The position numbers were made by a program, and so were the translations under genes. From NCBI GenBank assembly GCA_022641835.1, contig CP048717.1:124001-188000 (forward strand): a stretch of 64,000 nt of DNA. Reading direction: 5' to 3'. The DNA is from Petasospora fabianii (lineage: Eukaryota > Ascomycota > Saccharomycetes > Phaffomycetales > Wickerhamomycetaceae). Below the pieces are notes generated by a model. The model saw only the letters and a program-made list of their open reading frames with translations, ran no database searches and had not been told where the DNA came from. Below, in pieces: positions 17,951 to 26,393 of the stretch; positions within the stretch are counted from its first letter, which is position 1, and every line of letters begins with the position of its first letter.

Positions 17951-18057
17951 TCTCTTATTTCCTAACACTTACTTACTGTATTGTGGGTTGATATGAATAG
18001 GCTTCTCCCCATACAAAAAAAAAGATACACGACGCGACGCGCTCTCTTCCTTTCTCC

Positions 18058-18097
18058 ACATCAACACATCAACACATCAACACATCAACACATCAAT
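18058..18097. repeat. Tandem octamer ACATCAAC, five copies
   Basis: Four exact copies and one ending in T, 27 bp before the ATG at 18124, so within the probable 5' leader of the two-intron gene. Confidence 0.9.
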
Positions 18098-18123
18098 AAA
18101 TTAGAACAAACACAGAGTACACC

Positions 18124-19028
18124 ATGGACGGGAAAGAACTAAGGAAGGAGATGCTTGAACTCATCAAAAAGGTTCCTGTCATTTGCAAACCTCAGGTGTT
18201 TGAACGTCCGATAACAGAGCTACGAGGGGAGAACGCGCCAGAGGATCTCGCATGGGAGTACGAGTACACTAGAACCTATAGAGCGCTAGTGGATGTCATT
18301 GATCAAATAACAGTTGGTGAAAAGACTATAAGTGATGAACAGCTTGAAAAGTTTGCTAGTACGATTGATCTGCTACACTCTTATAAAGATCAGTGTGATT
18401 TGAAGAGTGATGAGAACAAGCTTGAGTATTTGAAGCAGATGATGGATGTCAGAAAGCTTGTCATTGAAAGGTGAGTCTCCATAATGAAAATCTCTTTGTT
18501 CTTATGATGAAATACTAACATCAACATATTTAGTGGCGTGTCTACATTACCGATCTTACGTGCCGTGCACCAAGTTGAAGGTCTATCATCCAAGGAGAAG
18601 TAAGTACTAAGTCTACATTCAGCACTTTCCCCTCTACGGTTACTAACCTTTATTACAGATCCATCGCTAATAAGATATCTGAAAGAGACCAGCTATCTCT
18701 TGTTGTGATGCAACTTGAGAAGGAAGTTTCCGAAAGAGAGAAACAACTGTCTGAGGTCTGTGCAGAGAACAGAGCTCATCTTATTGAATCTCAACATCTC
18801 ACAAAACAACTTCTGGATATGACAAAGACGCCTCAACTCTCGGAAGAGGACAAAACTACAATTTCAAGGCTCCATAATGAGTGTGATCGACTTCTATTAC
18901 AGTCTCAGAAGTATGCAGAGATTATTGAGTCTACTATTGTGGAGAATGGACTTGATTGGATGGAAGATAAGAGGTTACGTACGGCCATGGAACTATCCGG
19001 AACTGTTAATGATGAAAGAAGTTGGTAA
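18124..19028 (+). CDS. Coiled-coil protein with two introns, possible CENP-H/K-like kinetochore subunit
   Basis: Spliced model: exons 18124..18470, 18534..18599 and 18659..19028, giving 260 residues. Both introns have near-perfect yeast signals, and the junctions read VIE-SGVSTLP and SSKE-KSIANK in one frame. The protein is mostly helical. The third exon predicts a long coiled coil (ERDQLSLVVMQLEKEVSEREKQLSEV... to LLQSQKYAEII) and ends in IVENGLDWMEDKRLRTAMEL. That ending resembles the closing block of CENP-H and CENP-K proteins (a V-N/D-W-x-E/D-D motif), so a Ctf19/CCAN role (Mcm16 or Mcm22 position) is possible. This rests on one short motif and is not secure. Confidence 0.8.
18471..18533 (+). 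other. Intron 1 of the coiled-coil gene (63 bp)
   Basis: Donor GTGAGT at 18471, branch TACTAAC at 18513-18519, acceptor TTTAG ending at 18533. The codon AG|T is split across it. Confidence 0.92.
18600..18658 (+). other. Intron 2 of the coiled-coil gene (59 bp)
   Basis: Donor GTAAGT at 18600, branch TACTAAC at 18641-18647, acceptor TTACAG ending at 18658. Exon 2 between the two introns is only 66 bp. Confidence 0.92.
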
Positions 19029-19139
19029 TAAGTATAGATGAGCATGAAATTACAGGGCTCTTGTACGATTATTCACCTATCTACATATACATTTGAGTAT
19101 CACTTCTCATTAGAATACACTATTGATGCATAGTTTTTA

Positions 19140-20114
19140 TCAGACGACATAGACTCTTCCGGAACCTGAGTTTGGCGTTGATACTGAGCGTGGTTGAGTA
19201 GAGTAGTACGCTGGTGTAGACTCCATTGAGAATGGAAGATTAGCCGATGGCTGCATTGTAGCCAAGTCTTGAGTGATTTCAGAATGTGTAAGTGATTTTG
19301 GTGGTGGTTTTCTACGTGGTAATGACAAGCGGTGAAGTGATGCTGGTGTGTGTGGGAAGGTATCTTGGTACCGTGTTGGGGGTGTTTGGCGTGGTATATT
19401 CGTGACATAAGAGTCTGATTGTGGGTATGTCATGGAAACTGGTGTAAATTTAGCACGATTATGTGTTGGGCTTGTAGATGTTGTAGTTATGGAGGAATTT
19501 GGAGAGTGAGATGCCCGAGTGAGTATTTCATCCTCATCAGTGTATGAGAAAAGAGATGATGCATCATCAGAGGAAGAAGAGGCATCAGCATCTGAAGTTG
19601 ATGATTTAGACACAGATTTGGTTTCAATTGAGTGCTCAACACTGCCAAATGGAGAGTTCTTCTGGTAAATATCAATGATGGAAGTGTAGCTGCTAAGAGA
19701 TTGTCCATGTGAGCGAGCAGCCCTTTCAATGTTAGTTGGCATAGACACTTGACGGGCCTTTGATGGTAGTGGTGGCAGACTTTTTCTTGCTTGTTGTCCT
19801 GTAAATGATGTGTTTCTGCATTTTGGTACGGACAACGTAGAGGAGTCCTGGAGATGTGGAGGTGGAAGAAGATCCAAGTTATCTTCAGGAATGACCAAGT
19901 CAAATATTGGGGTACTGACAACTCTACGACCACCAGAGTTGCGACCAGCACCAAATCTGGTCTTGAATCTCATTGGTAAAGAGTTGAGCTTATCCTTATG
20001 GGAAGTCTTTTTCTCCTCCAAGTTTGGAATCTCGATGTCGAGAGCTTGAATGGATGAAGGCATGAGATCATCTTCTGTGATCTGATCACCCTTGAACTTG
20101 CGAAGGTATCTCAT
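19140..20114 (-). CDS. Ser/Pro/Thr-rich protein of unknown function
   Basis: 324 residues, not recognised. The N-terminus has a short charged part (MRYLRKFKGDQITEDDLMPSS) and a basic stretch KTRFGAGRNSGGRRVV. The rest looks disordered, with a poly-Ser/acidic block (DADASSSSDDASSLFSYTDEDE) and several PxxP or PPxP segments (LDLLPPPHL, KSLPPLPSK, RRKPPPKSL) that could bind SH3 domains. Many SP/TP sites could be phosphorylated. It is convergent with the two-intron coiled-coil gene. A role as a cortical or signalling scaffold would be a guess from composition only. Confidence 0.75.
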   Translation of the reverse strand: MRYLRKFKGDQITEDDLMPSSIQALDIEIPNLEEKKTSHKDKLNSLPMRFKTRFGAGRNSGGRRVVSTPIFDLVIPEDNLDLLPPPHLQDSSTLSVPKCRNTSFTGQQARKSLPPLPSKARQVSMPTNIERAARSHGQSLSSYTSIIDIYQKNSPFGSVEHSIETKSVSKSSTSDADASSSSDDASSLFSYTDEDEILTRASHSPNSSITTTSTSPTHNRAKFTPVSMTYPQSDSYVTNIPRQTPPTRYQDTFPHTPASLHRLSLPRRKPPPKSLTHSEITQDLATMQPSANLPFSMESTPAYYSTQPRSVSTPNSGSGRVYVV

Positions 20115-21047
20115 AGTTTTGGGCTGTTTGTTGCTAAACGATCTCTAAGTGTAGGTGCTTTCAATCTTTATGGCTACTAGATATCATAGGAAGTGAGATC
20201 GGAAGATCTGGGTGGGGAAGAGGCAGTGCACTGGTATAAGTACAACTTCAAGCCTCGTTGCCTATGCATCAAACCCACTATGGATGAGCCGTACGATGGT
20301 TGGTCGCAATGCCCAATTGGGTAAGCGAACATACATCAGAGCTGTATCAGATCTGTATCAGGAATTTCTTGTTGCAGCATGCTAAATACCTTTGATTAGC
20401 ATGGCTGCGTCTTTGCTGGCTGTCGAGTTGTGGGGCAGTAAGAAAGGTGCTGGCTCATCAATTTCCTAATCGGGCGATAAATCAACGGTAGGGGCCACAA
20501 TGCTGGTATAAATTACCCGAGTAACCGATTACTTATGATGGCGGAACTGTGTGCCCTAAATTTAGTGCAAGGTCGTTAGATCTAGAGGGAGGCTTGTCAA
20601 TCCAGTCTTTAATTGAATTACACTATTCAAACTGCATCAAACATAGATCGATCTGCACTTGAGATGAGCCAACTCACAAGACAAAGTGTAGTCAAAGCGT
20701 ATCGAGCGAGTTCGCGTAAACGCTAAACTATCATGAAACCAAGTCCCTACAAATCGACGTGTACGACATGCGTTGGGGTCTTAATTGTTTATAAGATCAT
20801 TTGGTAGAAAAGTTATATCAACCTATGTTTCAAGCACAAAACAAACGACTCTACATGACTCTAAGACATGAGAGAGGAAAATCAACGAGACCCTTTTGCC
20901 TTATATTGTTATATATATGGTGTACGGGTGTCCTCTTTTTCAAATTCGCGCTCGTCAGCTTTTCCCGAACACATTGAACTTGGGAAGCAGAGCATTTTAT
21001 ATCGAGTTTTCCTATAGATTTGATCATCTTCCGTTGCTCTTATCACC
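20115..21047. other. Long divergent intergenic region, nothing recognised
   Basis: 933 bp between the Ser/Pro-rich gene and MRPL44. It has only very short open frames (for example a 22-codon one near 20401), no tRNA or snoRNA pattern I can support, and a TTATATATAT stretch at about 20909-20918. Confidence 0.5.
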
Positions 21048-21432
21048 ATGATCACCAAGTATTTCACAAAAGTGGTTGTTAGATTCAACCCACTTGGCGC
21101 CGAAGGTACGTTTTCTCATCACGCTCTTCTATTTACACAGAGCATGACTACTCCATTAGACGGCCATTAATAAATGACACAAATACTAATGACTTTTCAA
21201 AGGCAAGGCAGCTCGTCTCTTCCTCAGTTCGATACCACCATCCATGAAAGGTGCATGTGTTATTGACAACAAGCTCATTACGGACGCCAAGACGGAACCC
21301 CTTGTTAAGGTGACTTTCAAGGATAAGAAGACACTCGAGGTGAACCCAACATCCATGAACTTTAATGAGTTGAGTGCATTCTTTGACAGACACTCCAGAT
21401 CTTTGCAGATCAACGAGAGTATTCAGGCTTAA
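21048..21432 (+). CDS. MRPL44: Mitochondrial large-subunit ribosomal protein mL53, one intron
   Basis: Spliced from 21048..21105 and 21203..21432 to 95 residues. It starts MITKYFTKVVVRFNPLGAEG and contains PLVKVTFKDKKTLEVNP and MNFNELSAFFDRHSR, which match yeast Mrpl44 strongly as I recall it (MITKYFSKVIVKFNP..., MNFQEL..HFDRHSR). The baker's yeast gene also has an intron early in the reading frame, so the intron is probably ancestral. The junction is phase 1 and restores A-E-G-K-A-A-R-L. The exon 2 frame alone would lack the conserved start. Confidence 0.93.
21106..21202 (+). other. Intron of MRPL44 (97 bp) with AAG acceptor
   Basis: Donor GTACGT at 21106, branch TACTAAT at 21184-21190, and the only in-frame acceptor is CAAAG ending at 21202. 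A TAG at 21157-21159 lies before the branch site, and starting the exon there would hit an in-frame stop. An AAG acceptor is unusual for yeast. Confidence 0.8.
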
Positions 21433-21784
21433 TCTGTGCTGGACAAGGAGCTACTTACTACTGTGTACATTAAAAGAAAGTGATGCTTGTATATAAAAGG
21501 GGCTAATATAATGATGTCTATGAGCTTAATGATGAGCAATATACGTAGACCTCAGTTGGAGAGATAACCGAATGTCAATACTCTGATACACTGGCTGCGA
21601 ATAACCGAGTCACTATCCTACAAAAATCTAAACCATTCCACTCTCCAAATCCTCGCTAAGATTTCATCAAATGACTTTATCCGCATGTGTCCCGTACCAT
21701 CTCAAACATACAAAAAAATTATACTCATCTCTCTCTTTGTCTCTCAACCCCAGACCCAAACACAGCACAGATACGTCATCAATA
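21433..21784. other. MRPL44 terminator / RRP36 promoter
   Basis: 352 bp between two plus-strand genes. GATGAGC at 21532-21538 resembles part of a PAC element but lacks the leading GC. No gene seen. Confidence 0.5.
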
Positions 21785-22708
21785 ATGGCTAAGAAGCAGT
21801 TAAAGCACTACGATTCTGACTCAGATGTTGAGTCGTACCTCCAGCAACATCAATCTGATGTTGAATCCGACGATGAGATGGCCACTATCAGTTTCGGTGC
21901 TTTGAAGAGTGCACAGGAGACTATTGATGAAGAGGAAGGAAAGTCATCCAACAAGGCAAAGAAGTCCAAGAGGGCTGATAAGGAGAAGGCTAAGGAGTTG
22001 AAAGAAAGCCTTAAGAGGGAACTTGCCCTTTCAAAATCAAAGAAGAAAGTTGAAGAGCCTGAGCCTCAGAGTGACAGTGAGATGTCCGAAGGTTTGTTTG
22101 AAGAAGAAGATGAATTGAGCTCTGATGATGATGATGAGAGACCAACGAGTCGCAGTTCGAAAGATGGTAAGAAGAAAGGTAAGCATGCACCAAGTGAACA
22201 GTCGAGTAAGAGACCAGTACCTAAAATCAGAAAAATTCCTGGTCTTGAAACGCCCAAGGATTCATCATTGTACAAGGATATCAGATTTGATACAGCGTTC
22301 GGTAAGGCTGATATGAATAAAATCCGTAAGGATTACAAATTTTTGGATGAATATAGACAACAAGAGATTGGTGAAATCAACAAGATGTTAAAAGATCCAA
22401 AGATGAGAAACAAGCTATCGCAACGTGAAATTAATGATTTAGAGTATCAAGCCAAGAGTTTAAGATCGAGATTGGATACATTAAAGAACAGAGACTTACA
22501 ACAGGATGTGCTGAAGAAGTATAAGGAAGAGCACGGTATTAAGGGCAAGTTCTTCTTGAAGAAGAGTGATCAGAGAAAGATTGTTCAGAAGCACAAGTTT
22601 GAGAATATGAAGAGTAAGCAGAGAGAGAAGGTTGTGGAGAGAAAGAGAAAGAGAAGATTAGGTAAGGAGTTCAAACAGCTGGAATTCAACAGCAGATCTG
22701 ACCGTTAG
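21785..22708 (+). CDS. RRP36: rRNA-processing protein Rrp36
   Basis: 307 residues; nucleolar 90S pre-ribosome component for early cleavage of 35S pre-rRNA toward 18S. The N-terminal third is acidic (SDSDVESYLQQHQSDVESDDE) with KR-rich helices. The conserved core begins at KRPVPKIRKIPGLE and DIRFDTAFGKADMNKIRKDYKFLDEYR, then KKYKEEHGIKGKFFLKKSDQRKIVQKHKFENMKSKQREKVVERKRKRR, the diagnostic block of the family. I chose the ATG at 21785 (MAKKQLKHYDSDSD); the in-frame ATG at 21671 adds a non-conserved low-complexity leader. Length is close to the 300 residues of baker's yeast. Confidence 0.93.
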   Translation: MAKKQLKHYDSDSDVESYLQQHQSDVESDDEMATISFGALKSAQETIDEEEGKSSNKAKKSKRADKEKAKELKESLKRELALSKSKKKVEEPEPQSDSEMSEGLFEEEDELSSDDDDERPTSRSSKDGKKKGKHAPSEQSSKRPVPKIRKIPGLETPKDSSLYKDIRFDTAFGKADMNKIRKDYKFLDEYRQQEIGEINKMLKDPKMRNKLSQREINDLEYQAKSLRSRLDTLKNRDLQQDVLKKYKEEHGIKGKFFLKKSDQRKIVQKHKFENMKSKQREKVVERKRKRRLGKEFKQLEFNSRSDR

Positions 22709-23000
22709 TTTCCTCTTGCATATGACTGCTATACGACAACTTAATAGAAATGACTTTGCATTGATGACTGGCGGTCTGTTTGCGTAGCACCGTAGTCCAA
22801 TTAATTACTAGTGTGTACACAACATCTGGAGTACTACCAGCTGATATCTGAGCTAGCAAATAAAACAAATTATCGTGAAATTACTCTTTAAAACTCATGA
22901 TGGATGTAAACTATATACTGGTAGTGCATGGGGACAAGGTCTTTAACTGTCGAACAAAGAGAATGATGAAACATTGCTGGAGGTTATACTAGACATCAAC

Positions 23001-23576
23001 TTATTCGGACTTCTTCTCTGGCTCTTCTGCAACTGGCTCTGGGTTCTCGTGAGCAACCCAATCTTCCCAAGAGCCCTTGTAGTTACCAAGCTTAGTGTAT
23101 CCAAATATCTGAGCGAGATCAGCGGCAGCTGTGGATCTGACACCTGCAAGACAGTAGAAAATGAGTTCTTTATCCTTGGATGGTTTTTTGAATTTGAACA
23201 CTTCCTCGAATTCTTCTGGAGAGAGATCGAGAGCACCTGGAGTAGACTTGTATGGGATGTTCACGGCAGTTGGGATGGCGCCATCTTTATACTCGGCAGG
23301 CTCACGCACATCGACAATGAGCTTATTCGGGTCCGGGTTAGTGATAAGAGCCTTAATGTCCTCATAAGAATATGGCTTTGGTGGAGACTCTTTCGAGAGC
23401 TTTGGAGGAGCCTTGGAATCGTTGGATTGTGCTCTAACGGAGAGGAAATATGGAGAGAAGGAGCTGCGGCCCGTGGAGAGAGCAGGTGTCAGGGTGTGGC
23501 GAAGAGGGATAGCAGCCACACGAACAGTGTGTAGCGCCTGAAGTGGCAAGGTTCTTCTGGCAGCTCTGAAAGACAT
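23001..23576 (-). CDS. RDL2: Mitochondrial single-domain rhodanese
   Basis: 191 residues from the ATG at 23576 (MSFRAARRTLPLQALHTVRV), an arginine-rich mitochondrial presequence. An in-frame ATG at 23690 adds 38 residues and cannot be excluded. The rhodanese domain has YSYEDIKALI, LIVDVREPAEYKDGAIPTAVNIPY and the active loop FYCLAGVRS with its catalytic Cys, then YKGSWEDWVAHE. The family transfers sulfane sulfur, for example thiosulfate to cyanide or glutathione. The C-terminus is a short acidic tail. Yeast has Rdl1 (no presequence) and Rdl2/Aim42 (mitochondrial); the presequence favours the latter. Confidence 0.85.
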   Translation of the reverse strand: MSFRAARRTLPLQALHTVRVAAIPLRHTLTPALSTGRSSFSPYFLSVRAQSNDSKAPPKLSKESPPKPYSYEDIKALITNPDPNKLIVDVREPAEYKDGAIPTAVNIPYKSTPGALDLSPEEFEEVFKFKKPSKDKELIFYCLAGVRSTAAADLAQIFGYTKLGNYKGSWEDWVAHENPEPVAEEPEKKSE

Positions 23577-23921
23577 TGGAGACGTAGCGGGAAGAGACAA
23601 TTGCGGGGATGGCAAGCACTTGGTTTGGTGGTGAAGAAAGGAGGGGGCAAAGGTCTTTTCCCGCAGGCTCCTTAGCGACCTAAGCGCCAAAATGTATGGG
23701 AGATGTACGGGTGTATAGCCAACACCCGATTTGGCAATAATATTTCAACCATAGAGATGTATTACGCGGAACTACTGAATCAGGAACTCAAGGCCACGGC
23801 CCAATAGAAACGCGCCCCTTACTCTTCTAACAACTACACCGAGGAAAAGATGATTTGTCTGATGAGCAGGCTTGTACACTCAAACCCCGTGACTTAATTA
23901 CCCCACAAAAACCACGCCACA
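23577..23921. other. Divergent promoter region, nothing else seen
   Basis: 345 bp between the chosen RDL2 start and the small gene at 23922. The first 114 bases would be coding if the longer RDL2 start is used. Confidence 0.4.
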
Positions 23922-24137
23922 ATGTACGCCACCCCAGTTAGATCCTTCTCCAGATCCCTCACTAGAATGAACGCCGCTGGTGGCTCCTCCTCTGGTGGTT
24001 TCGGCCAGTGGATGGGTTACTTTGTTGGTGTCACTGGTGTGTTGTTCGCCTTTGGTGGTGTCTTCTACAAGATGAACGAGACCAACTCTATTAAGGAGAC
24101 CTTCAAGAAATCTGGTGTCAACCAGAAGAAGGACTAA
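23922..24137 (+). CDS. Small single-pass mitochondrial-type membrane protein
   Basis: 71 residues, not identified. It begins with a basic, Ser-rich presequence-like part (MYATPVRSFSRSLTRMNAAG), has a Gly/Ser linker, then one membrane helix WMGYFVGVTGVLFAFGGVFY (about 30-49) and a charged tail (KETFKKSGVNQKKD). This layout fits small subunits or assembly factors of inner-membrane complexes. The codons are strongly biased (GGT, TCC, AAG, GTC), as in highly expressed yeast genes, which supports a real gene. I compared it from memory with Atp18, Atp19, Cox26, Qcr9 and Qcr10 and found no match. Confidence 0.75.
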   Translation: MYATPVRSFSRSLTRMNAAGGSSSGGFGQWMGYFVGVTGVLFAFGGVFYKMNETNSIKETFKKSGVNQKKD

Positions 24138-24710
24138 GTTCCTGGTTTTGATCCCCATCATCTCTTGTTGTCCATCAACAAACATCTATTGCACATCCAC
24201 ACGACCGCACGGGCAACTGTGATACCATCACATCCGCACTAGTTGCCCCCTCACTATTGTGTTCAGGTCCCTCCAAACACTTCTGTTGCATTTCTGTCTT
24301 TAATATTCCGGTAAAATACGCACAGTCTTACATCATATTCCACTCTGTCGAACACGTCAAATAAAAAAGACCGCTATGTTGTCGTGTTATGATAATGCTT
24401 GTAGGTCATCGCGGGAGTATCTCAAAGTGACATGATGCGCAATTGTAAACGTCTTGTACAAATCTGGGAAATCGGCTGATCACTGATTCTCTCAGACCAT
24501 CTTTGAGGTACACCGAGTAGTTTTGATAATAACAATGGGATGGATAAATGGTATGCTTGCTCCTAAAACATCTTCCCCCTTCTAAGTAAAAGTCAGGTGA
24601 TAACTAATCCTTCAATTTCCTTAGAATCCCTACATTATTATTCTCGTATGATGTATTCGTGCAATTTCGTGGAACAATGATGTCCTTATACCGGTGTGCT
24701 TCATCGCTAA
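24138..24710. other. Convergent intergenic region, nothing recognised
   Basis: 573 bp between the 71-aa gene and the CAP2 stop. A weak ATGATGC...CTGATC pattern at 24433-24483 was considered as a C/D snoRNA and not accepted. Confidence 0.5.
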
Positions 24711-25581
24711 TTAAAGACCTTGAAGACCCTTAACCACTTCAGAATGAAGAGCCTTATCACTCGCAACATCTTTCAAGGAAGACAACGATCTAGCATCACC
24801 AATGATATCTCTCGTCTTATCAAAGTATACCTGGGACAATAAGTTTCTCAGTTTGCTTTCAATGTCTTCAATGAGTGTACCCAAGTTAATCAAATGGCCA
24901 TAGTCACCTTCAACCTCGGCCTCTTTTTCAGTTTGACGAATCAAATTACCAGCTAAACCAATCTCCCTAGCCTTTTCCTTAGTTGACAGATCTAAGATGA
25001 TCGTTGATGTAACTTTGTACTTAGCCTTTTGTGAACCGATTGTCTCCACTTCAAAGACATGAATTGAATCCCATTGAGCCTTCTTATTCTCTGTGGATTT
25101 CTTAAAGAGAACAACACCTGCAAAGCCTTCACCATCCTCTTGATCCCACAAGTAAACAGAGGAGACACCTCCTTCATAGTACAGGTCTCTGTAGACATCC
25201 ATGGAGTCGTTCATCTTAATCTCGAGCTCACGAAGCTCCTTGGAAGGGAATGGAGAGTCGTCGTCTTCAAGCGAAGGAACGTATTGATTAGACCATGGAG
25301 AACGGTAGGAGTCAAGATCACGGTTATAATCGCACGCCAGGAATGATTTCCCAGTTTCCGGATCCTTGATGATGCTGAGTGGTGTGTCCACTGTAGAGAG
25401 TAGGTCTTCTGCAAGTGAAGGCTGAAGGGCAATCAGTTTCTCCAAGTTGGTTGTGATGTTCTGGGGATTGACTCTTCTGAGAAGGTCGAGGGCAGCGTCG
25501 TATGCGTCGTCAGACTAAATAGTGTTAGTAAACATTCAATAGACAGATGCATGGAGAATAAGAATGATTGTAACATACCAT
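24711..25581 (-). CDS. CAP2: F-actin capping protein beta subunit, one intron
   Basis: Caps actin filament barbed ends as a dimer with Cap1. Exon 1 is just the ATG, complement(25579..25581); exon 2 is complement(24711..25514); total 268 residues. The spliced start MSDDAYDAALDLLRRVNPQNI matches the family start (MSDAQFDAALDLLRRLNP in baker's yeast). Further conserved blocks are CDYNRDLDSYRSPWSNQY, NDSMDVYRDLYYEGGVSSVYLWD, GFAGVVLFKK and LGTLIEDIESKLRNLLSQVYFDKTRDI, then VVKGLQGL. The open frame beginning with MEKLIALQPSL is a truncated reading that misses the first 24 residues. Confidence 0.94.
25515..25578 (-). other. Intron of CAP2 (64 bp), directly after the start codon
   Basis: On the minus strand: ATG then GTATGT donor at 25578, branch TACTAAC, acceptor ATTTAG ending at 25515. 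Exon 1 coding sequence is three bases long. Confidence 0.92.
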
Positions 25582-25615
25582 TGTGAAAGGTGAGGGCTTA
25601 GTTAAGTTACTGTTT

Positions 25616-25660
25616 CTCTGTGTGTGTCTGTCTGTGTGTCTGTGTGTCTGTGTGTGTGTG
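25616..25660. repeat. (TG)n / TCTGTG microsatellite
   Basis: Forty-five bases of GT-rich repeats (TCTGTGTGTG units) between the divergent CAP2 and ERG28 genes. Confidence 0.85.
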
Positions 25661-25800
25661 TCAATTGGCTGCTGTCATTTCGAAGTGCCTTCTGAAATCT
25701 CGCGAACGCGAATGTTATGACCTGGGGGAGTAAATCTCACCACCTTTATCTCACTTTCTCTTTGAGCTTACCACACCAATTGGGCCTTCTCTCATCAGCC

Positions 25801-26229
25801 ATGTCCGATATTCTTTCCCTTGTGGGTCCATATATCCCTCATACCCCAGGAATCCTACCAAAATGGTTACTATTTATCTCCGTCGTGTCGGTCTTCAACT
25901 CTGCTCAGACGTATCTCGGTGGAATCGAGCTCACTCAACGTGTATACGAGGCTAAACCTCAACAGGTGACTCCACTCTCAGCTAGAACATTTGGTACATG
26001 GACCCTCATCTCCGCCATCATCCGTTTCTACGGTGCCTATCACCTTCGTGTCCCACAGGTGTACCAAATCACCTTTGCCTCTTACTGTATTGCCCTCTTC
26101 CACTTTGGTACTGAGTGGTTGATCTACAAGACCGTTAAGCCAGGTAAGGGCTTTGCTGGTCCAGCTATCGTTGCCACCACTACCGTCATCTGGATGTGGA
26201 CTCAATGGAACTATTATGTCTCTGCCTAA
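25801..26229 (+). CDS. ERG28: Ergosterol biosynthesis scaffold Erg28
   Basis: 142 residues. An ER membrane protein that tethers the C4-demethylation enzymes Erg25, Erg26 and Erg27. Four membrane helices are visible, with the conserved blocks LPKWLLFISVVSVFNSAQTY, ARTFGTWTLISAIIRFYGAYHL and FHFGTEWLIYKT, and a hydrophobic C-terminal VIWMWTQWNYY. I chose the ATG at 25801 (MSDILSLVGPYIPHTPG); an earlier in-frame ATG at 25717 would add 28 residues ahead of the family start. Length is close to the 148 residues of baker's yeast. It is divergent from CAP2. Confidence 0.94.
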   Translation: MSDILSLVGPYIPHTPGILPKWLLFISVVSVFNSAQTYLGGIELTQRVYEAKPQQVTPLSARTFGTWTLISAIIRFYGAYHLRVPQVYQITFASYCIALFHFGTEWLIYKTVKPGKGFAGPAIVATTTVIWMWTQWNYYVSA

Positions 26230-26353
26230 GCTGGTTTATCCAGATAAGATCAATCAATGATGTGTGATTCAAAAACGATTCATGTGCTAAAGGACGTAGT
26301 TCAAATGAAGTAAATAAAGAAAATATAACTAAGCAATGTGAAATAGAAATGGT

Positions 26354-26387
26354 GAAGCATGAAGCATGAAGCATGAAGCATGAAGCG
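26354..26387. repeat. Tandem heptamer GAAGCAT, four copies plus partial
   Basis: GAAGCAT repeats at 26354, 26361, 26368 and 26375, then GAAGC, just downstream of the BCY1 stop codon (26394-26396 on the minus strand). Confidence 0.9.
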
Positions 26388-26393
26388 AAGCAC

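Noticed and set aside
24430-24500. Possible C/D box snoRNA (ATGATGC ... CTGATC)
   Set aside because: The C box deviates at its last base, no closing stem is seen, and the D box context is weak.
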